Assembly: GCA_026413225.1 (NCBI GenBank) | Contig: CM048554.1 | Coordinates: 70,920,463-70,984,462, forward strand | Reading direction: 5' to 3' | DNA: 64,000 nucleotides | DNA from: Otis tarda | Taxonomy: Eukaryota; Chordata; Aves; Otidiformes; Otididae | In this document: positions 62,037 to 64,000 of the stretch, piece after piece | Layout of the letters: every line of letters starts with the position of its first letter | Position numbering within the stretch: position 1 is the first letter of the stretch | Position numbers and translations under genes: made by a program | The notes under the pieces: model-generated | Database searches by the model: none | The model's input: only the letters and a program-made list of their open reading frames with translations | Told to the model about the DNA's origin: nothing

Positions 62037-62328
62037 TTAATTTAGCCTCCTGGGTTGACTGAGAAATGGTAAACGTGGTTCTACCAATACCTCTTAGATA
62101 CCTCTTAGCAGAAGGAGGTAGGAGAGGAGAACAAACTTGACAGCAAATTGTATGATCTAATAAAAGTCTGATGTCTTCTAATTCTCAACACAGAAACTCC
62201 AGTCCCAAGGGCCCAAAGTTAATGCATCTTTTGCAGCTTTAGGTAGCTGTTGTTTTTCATATGACCCGGTGATCTCCTGATTCCTTGGTGACATCAGACA
62301 GATATTTTAATGTCCTACTCTGTAATAA

Positions 62329-62357
62329 GTTTGCCAGTAGCTGGCAAACCTACTGGC
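62329..62357. repeat. Two mutually exclusive hairpins
   Basis: GTTTGCCAG-TAG-CTGGCAAAC forms a 9-bp stem at 62329-62349. Part of it, GCCAGTAG (62333-62340), is also the exact complement of CTACTGGC (62350-62357), giving an alternative 8-bp stem. Confidence 0.93.
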
Positions 62358-63036
62358 TCTGACCTTCCCTACTCCCTTCCCCACACATCTTCTCTACTGT
62401 TGAGGTATTTTTTAAAAAACTTTTCAATATTTTTCTTTGTTTGTTTCATATCAAGACATGTTTTAGTGGAAGGTCATTCCTTCTCTCAGACACAAATAGC
62501 TTCTTAAAGGTGTCTTTATACCCTTCAAATAGACACACAATTTTTTAATTTTCACATTAGTTTTCTGTTGAGAAGCCTCTGCACAGTTCCTCCTTTGTAA
62601 ATAAACCAGGTGAAAAATGTCCCTAAGTCTCTGAAGTTGAGGTAAAAAAAATTGATTCCTACCCACTCTGATTAACTTGTTTTGCAAAGCAGTTTTAGCA
62701 GATATCCCCTCTGGAAAAATTTCTTAATTGCTTCCTGAAGGCAGAATTCCTGTGACTAGTTCTTGACATTATTAGGGAAATATTTTACTGAGATTTTTGG
62801 TGTTGTGCACATGCTGTTTTACTTAGAGGGAAACAAATCTCAATGCTCTTATTCATAATTTCCTGAAGTTTAATAATTAAGATGGAAAGAAGCAGTCAAC
62901 TGTCAATTACCTTAATTTTCATGAGGTTCTTAAGTAATAAAAATGTGCATTTTGGGACATGTGTCAAAAAATCCCCCAACTATGCAGGCCTTCTATCCCC
63001 AGAAGATGAGAGACGTTATATTTCAGCAAATTAAAA

Positions 63037-63058
63037 GTTTTCATGCAAGCATGAAAAC
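63037..63058. repeat. 22-bp near palindrome (10-bp arms, AA centre)
   Basis: GTTTTCATGC-AA-GCATGAAAAC, seen directly. Confidence 0.95.
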
Positions 63059-63167
63059 ATGCATACATGTGTACGTAAATATAATTATATATTTGCATTT
63101 ATATATACATAAGGAGGTGGTTTAAAGACAATTTAAAAAATCATATGTATAAGACATAAAGCCATTA

Positions 63168-63172
63168 CCCAG
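63168..63172. repeat. Left target-site duplication CCCAG
   Basis: Identical to 63870-63874 and immediately outside the TG/CA ends of the LTR. Confidence 0.85.
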
Positions 63173-63869
63173 TGTGGTGGTTTAGCCCGGATCACCACAC
63201 AGTTTCTTATTCACCCTCCCCCTACCCAGTGGGACAGGGGAGAGAAATTGGGAAGAAAGGAAAACTCGTGGGTTGAGATAGAAACAGTTTACTGAAAATA
63301 CTAAAAACTACAAAGCTAACAGGATATAAGGATATTAATATATACAAAATATACAAAATGAACAATGTACAATTTCTCACCACCCGATGTCCGAATGACC
63401 GACGCAGCCCGTCCCGAGCAGCAATCACAGGAACGACACCGAGCAGCAAGCAAAGTCGGGGAGGGCAAGCTAGCAAGGTAGAGGGAACGATGCCAGCAAG
63501 CAAGAGAGAAGTAAAGGAATGCCAAGGGTGCCCGAACGGATACCCGACAAGAAAAGGAATACCAGAAAAGGATTAGGATGCCCCCTCCCATGGGCAACCC
63601 CCACTTATATACTGAGCATGACGTTTATGGCATGGAATACTCTCTTTGGCCAGTTTGGATCAATTATTCTGTCTGTCTTTCGCCCAGCTTCCCGCATCTG
63701 CACGTTAACGAGACCTTAACGAGACTTGGAAAGCCAGACAGTGTCCTTGGTCTCATTAACAACAACTCGTATCATCAGAATGTTTTTATCAACATTCTTC
63801 ACACACGAAATCCAAAACACACCGGCTACTAAGAAGAAAATTAACTCCATCCCTGCTGAAACCAGGACA
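63173..63869 (-). mobile_element. Avian endogenous retrovirus solo LTR with 5-bp target duplication
   Basis: The 697-bp element opens TGTGGTGG and closes CCAGGACA on the plus strand, so both ends carry the TG...CA of a retroviral LTR. It is flanked by exact CCCAG copies at 63168-63172 and 63870-63874. Read on the minus strand it starts TGTCCTGGTTTCAGCAGGGA, a start I recognise from bird LTRs. A TATATAAG box (63604-63611) is followed by a CpG-containing R/U5 part, and an AGTAAA (63288-63293) is a possible polyadenylation signal. No internal genes or second LTR are in the window, so it is a solo LTR formed by LTR-LTR recombination. Clean ends and duplication imply a relatively recent insertion. 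Short frames over it (for example 63222-63597) are not genes. Confidence 0.93.
63604..63611 (-). promoter_or_regulatory. TATA box TATATAAG of the solo LTR
   Basis: Located about 260 bp inside the LTR from its U3 start on the minus strand, the usual position for a retroviral core promoter. It would drive transcription toward lower coordinates. Confidence 0.5.
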
Positions 63870-63874
63870 CCCAG
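63870..63874. repeat. Right target-site duplication CCCAG
   Basis: Matches 63168-63172. Confidence 0.85.
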
Positions 63875-64000
63875 AATGTCGCATATTATGTAAATTTTGG
63901 GGGAAAAAGGTCCCACCAACTGATAGGAACTGTACAATGTCAAGAGATTTCTAAGTACAAAGAGCAAAGAGAGAAGCAGCAATAAAAAGATTTGTCTTTT

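Larger units (their letters stand above)
56967..63172. other. Non-coding AT-rich DNA with several perfect hairpins
   Basis: No gene recognised over about 6.2 kb. Frames reach 144 codons (61611-62045), compatible with chance. An A23 run lies at 58414-58436. Hairpins are listed separately. Confidence 0.5.

Noticed and set aside
61611-62045. 144-codon plus frame
   Set aside because: Within chance length, no domain, and it ends in a hairpin. No initiation or splice context supports it.

Overview
The window is AT-rich vertebrate DNA from a bird, very probably a neoavian. Three things point to this. CR1 LINE fragments lie on both strands, some with the typical avian 3' tail built from ATTCTATG/ATTCTGTG-type units. 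There are long-terminal-repeat (LTR) remnants of avian endogenous retrovirus type, including one whose sense strand opens TGTCCTGGTTTCAGC, a start I associate with bird LTRs. The background is otherwise low in GC and free of genes. No bacterial or viral gene organisation is present.

I find no complete gene, tRNA, rRNA or CRISPR array. Nearly all open frames are short and random. The longest (about 216 codons) sits in a GC-rich LTR, and two others are products of five-base microsatellites. The window is best read as intergenic (gene-desert) or deep intronic sequence. Two weak exon candidates are recorded: a signal-peptide-like frame with splice-like borders at about 42900-43056, and an open frame behind a strong acceptor-like site at about 53581.

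Layout: 1-3604 is unique AT-rich sequence. 3605-3759 is a fragment of an LTR whose near full-length relative lies at 7698-8803, same orientation (minus). 8.8-20.1 kb is mostly unique, with short decayed LINE pieces and a perfect 28-bp palindrome at 15740-15767. 20.1-21.15 kb has two plus-strand CR1 fragments. 21.2-28.9 kb is mostly unique. 29.0-29.1 kb has a minus CR1 ending in a TAGAC microsatellite. 33.9-37.6 kb has three CR1 copies (two minus, one plus), two of them forming an inverted pair, and a 127-bp GAAGA array. 43.9-44.3 kb is a probable old minus-strand LTR. 47-49.3 kb has a GT repeat, an old LINE 3' end and a plus-strand CR1 reverse-transcriptase remnant. 51.6-52.7 kb has decayed minus-strand CR1. 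53.9-54.04 kb has a GGGAT array with strong G-quadruplex potential. 63173-63869 is a well preserved solo LTR with a 5-bp target-site duplication.

Nothing amounts to a new multi-gene system. The observations most worth following are the perfect palindrome and several perfect hairpins, the G-quadruplex array, the unlabelled LTR candidate at 43.9 kb, and the signal-peptide-like exon candidate. Family assignments are from recognition of conserved sequence, without a database search.
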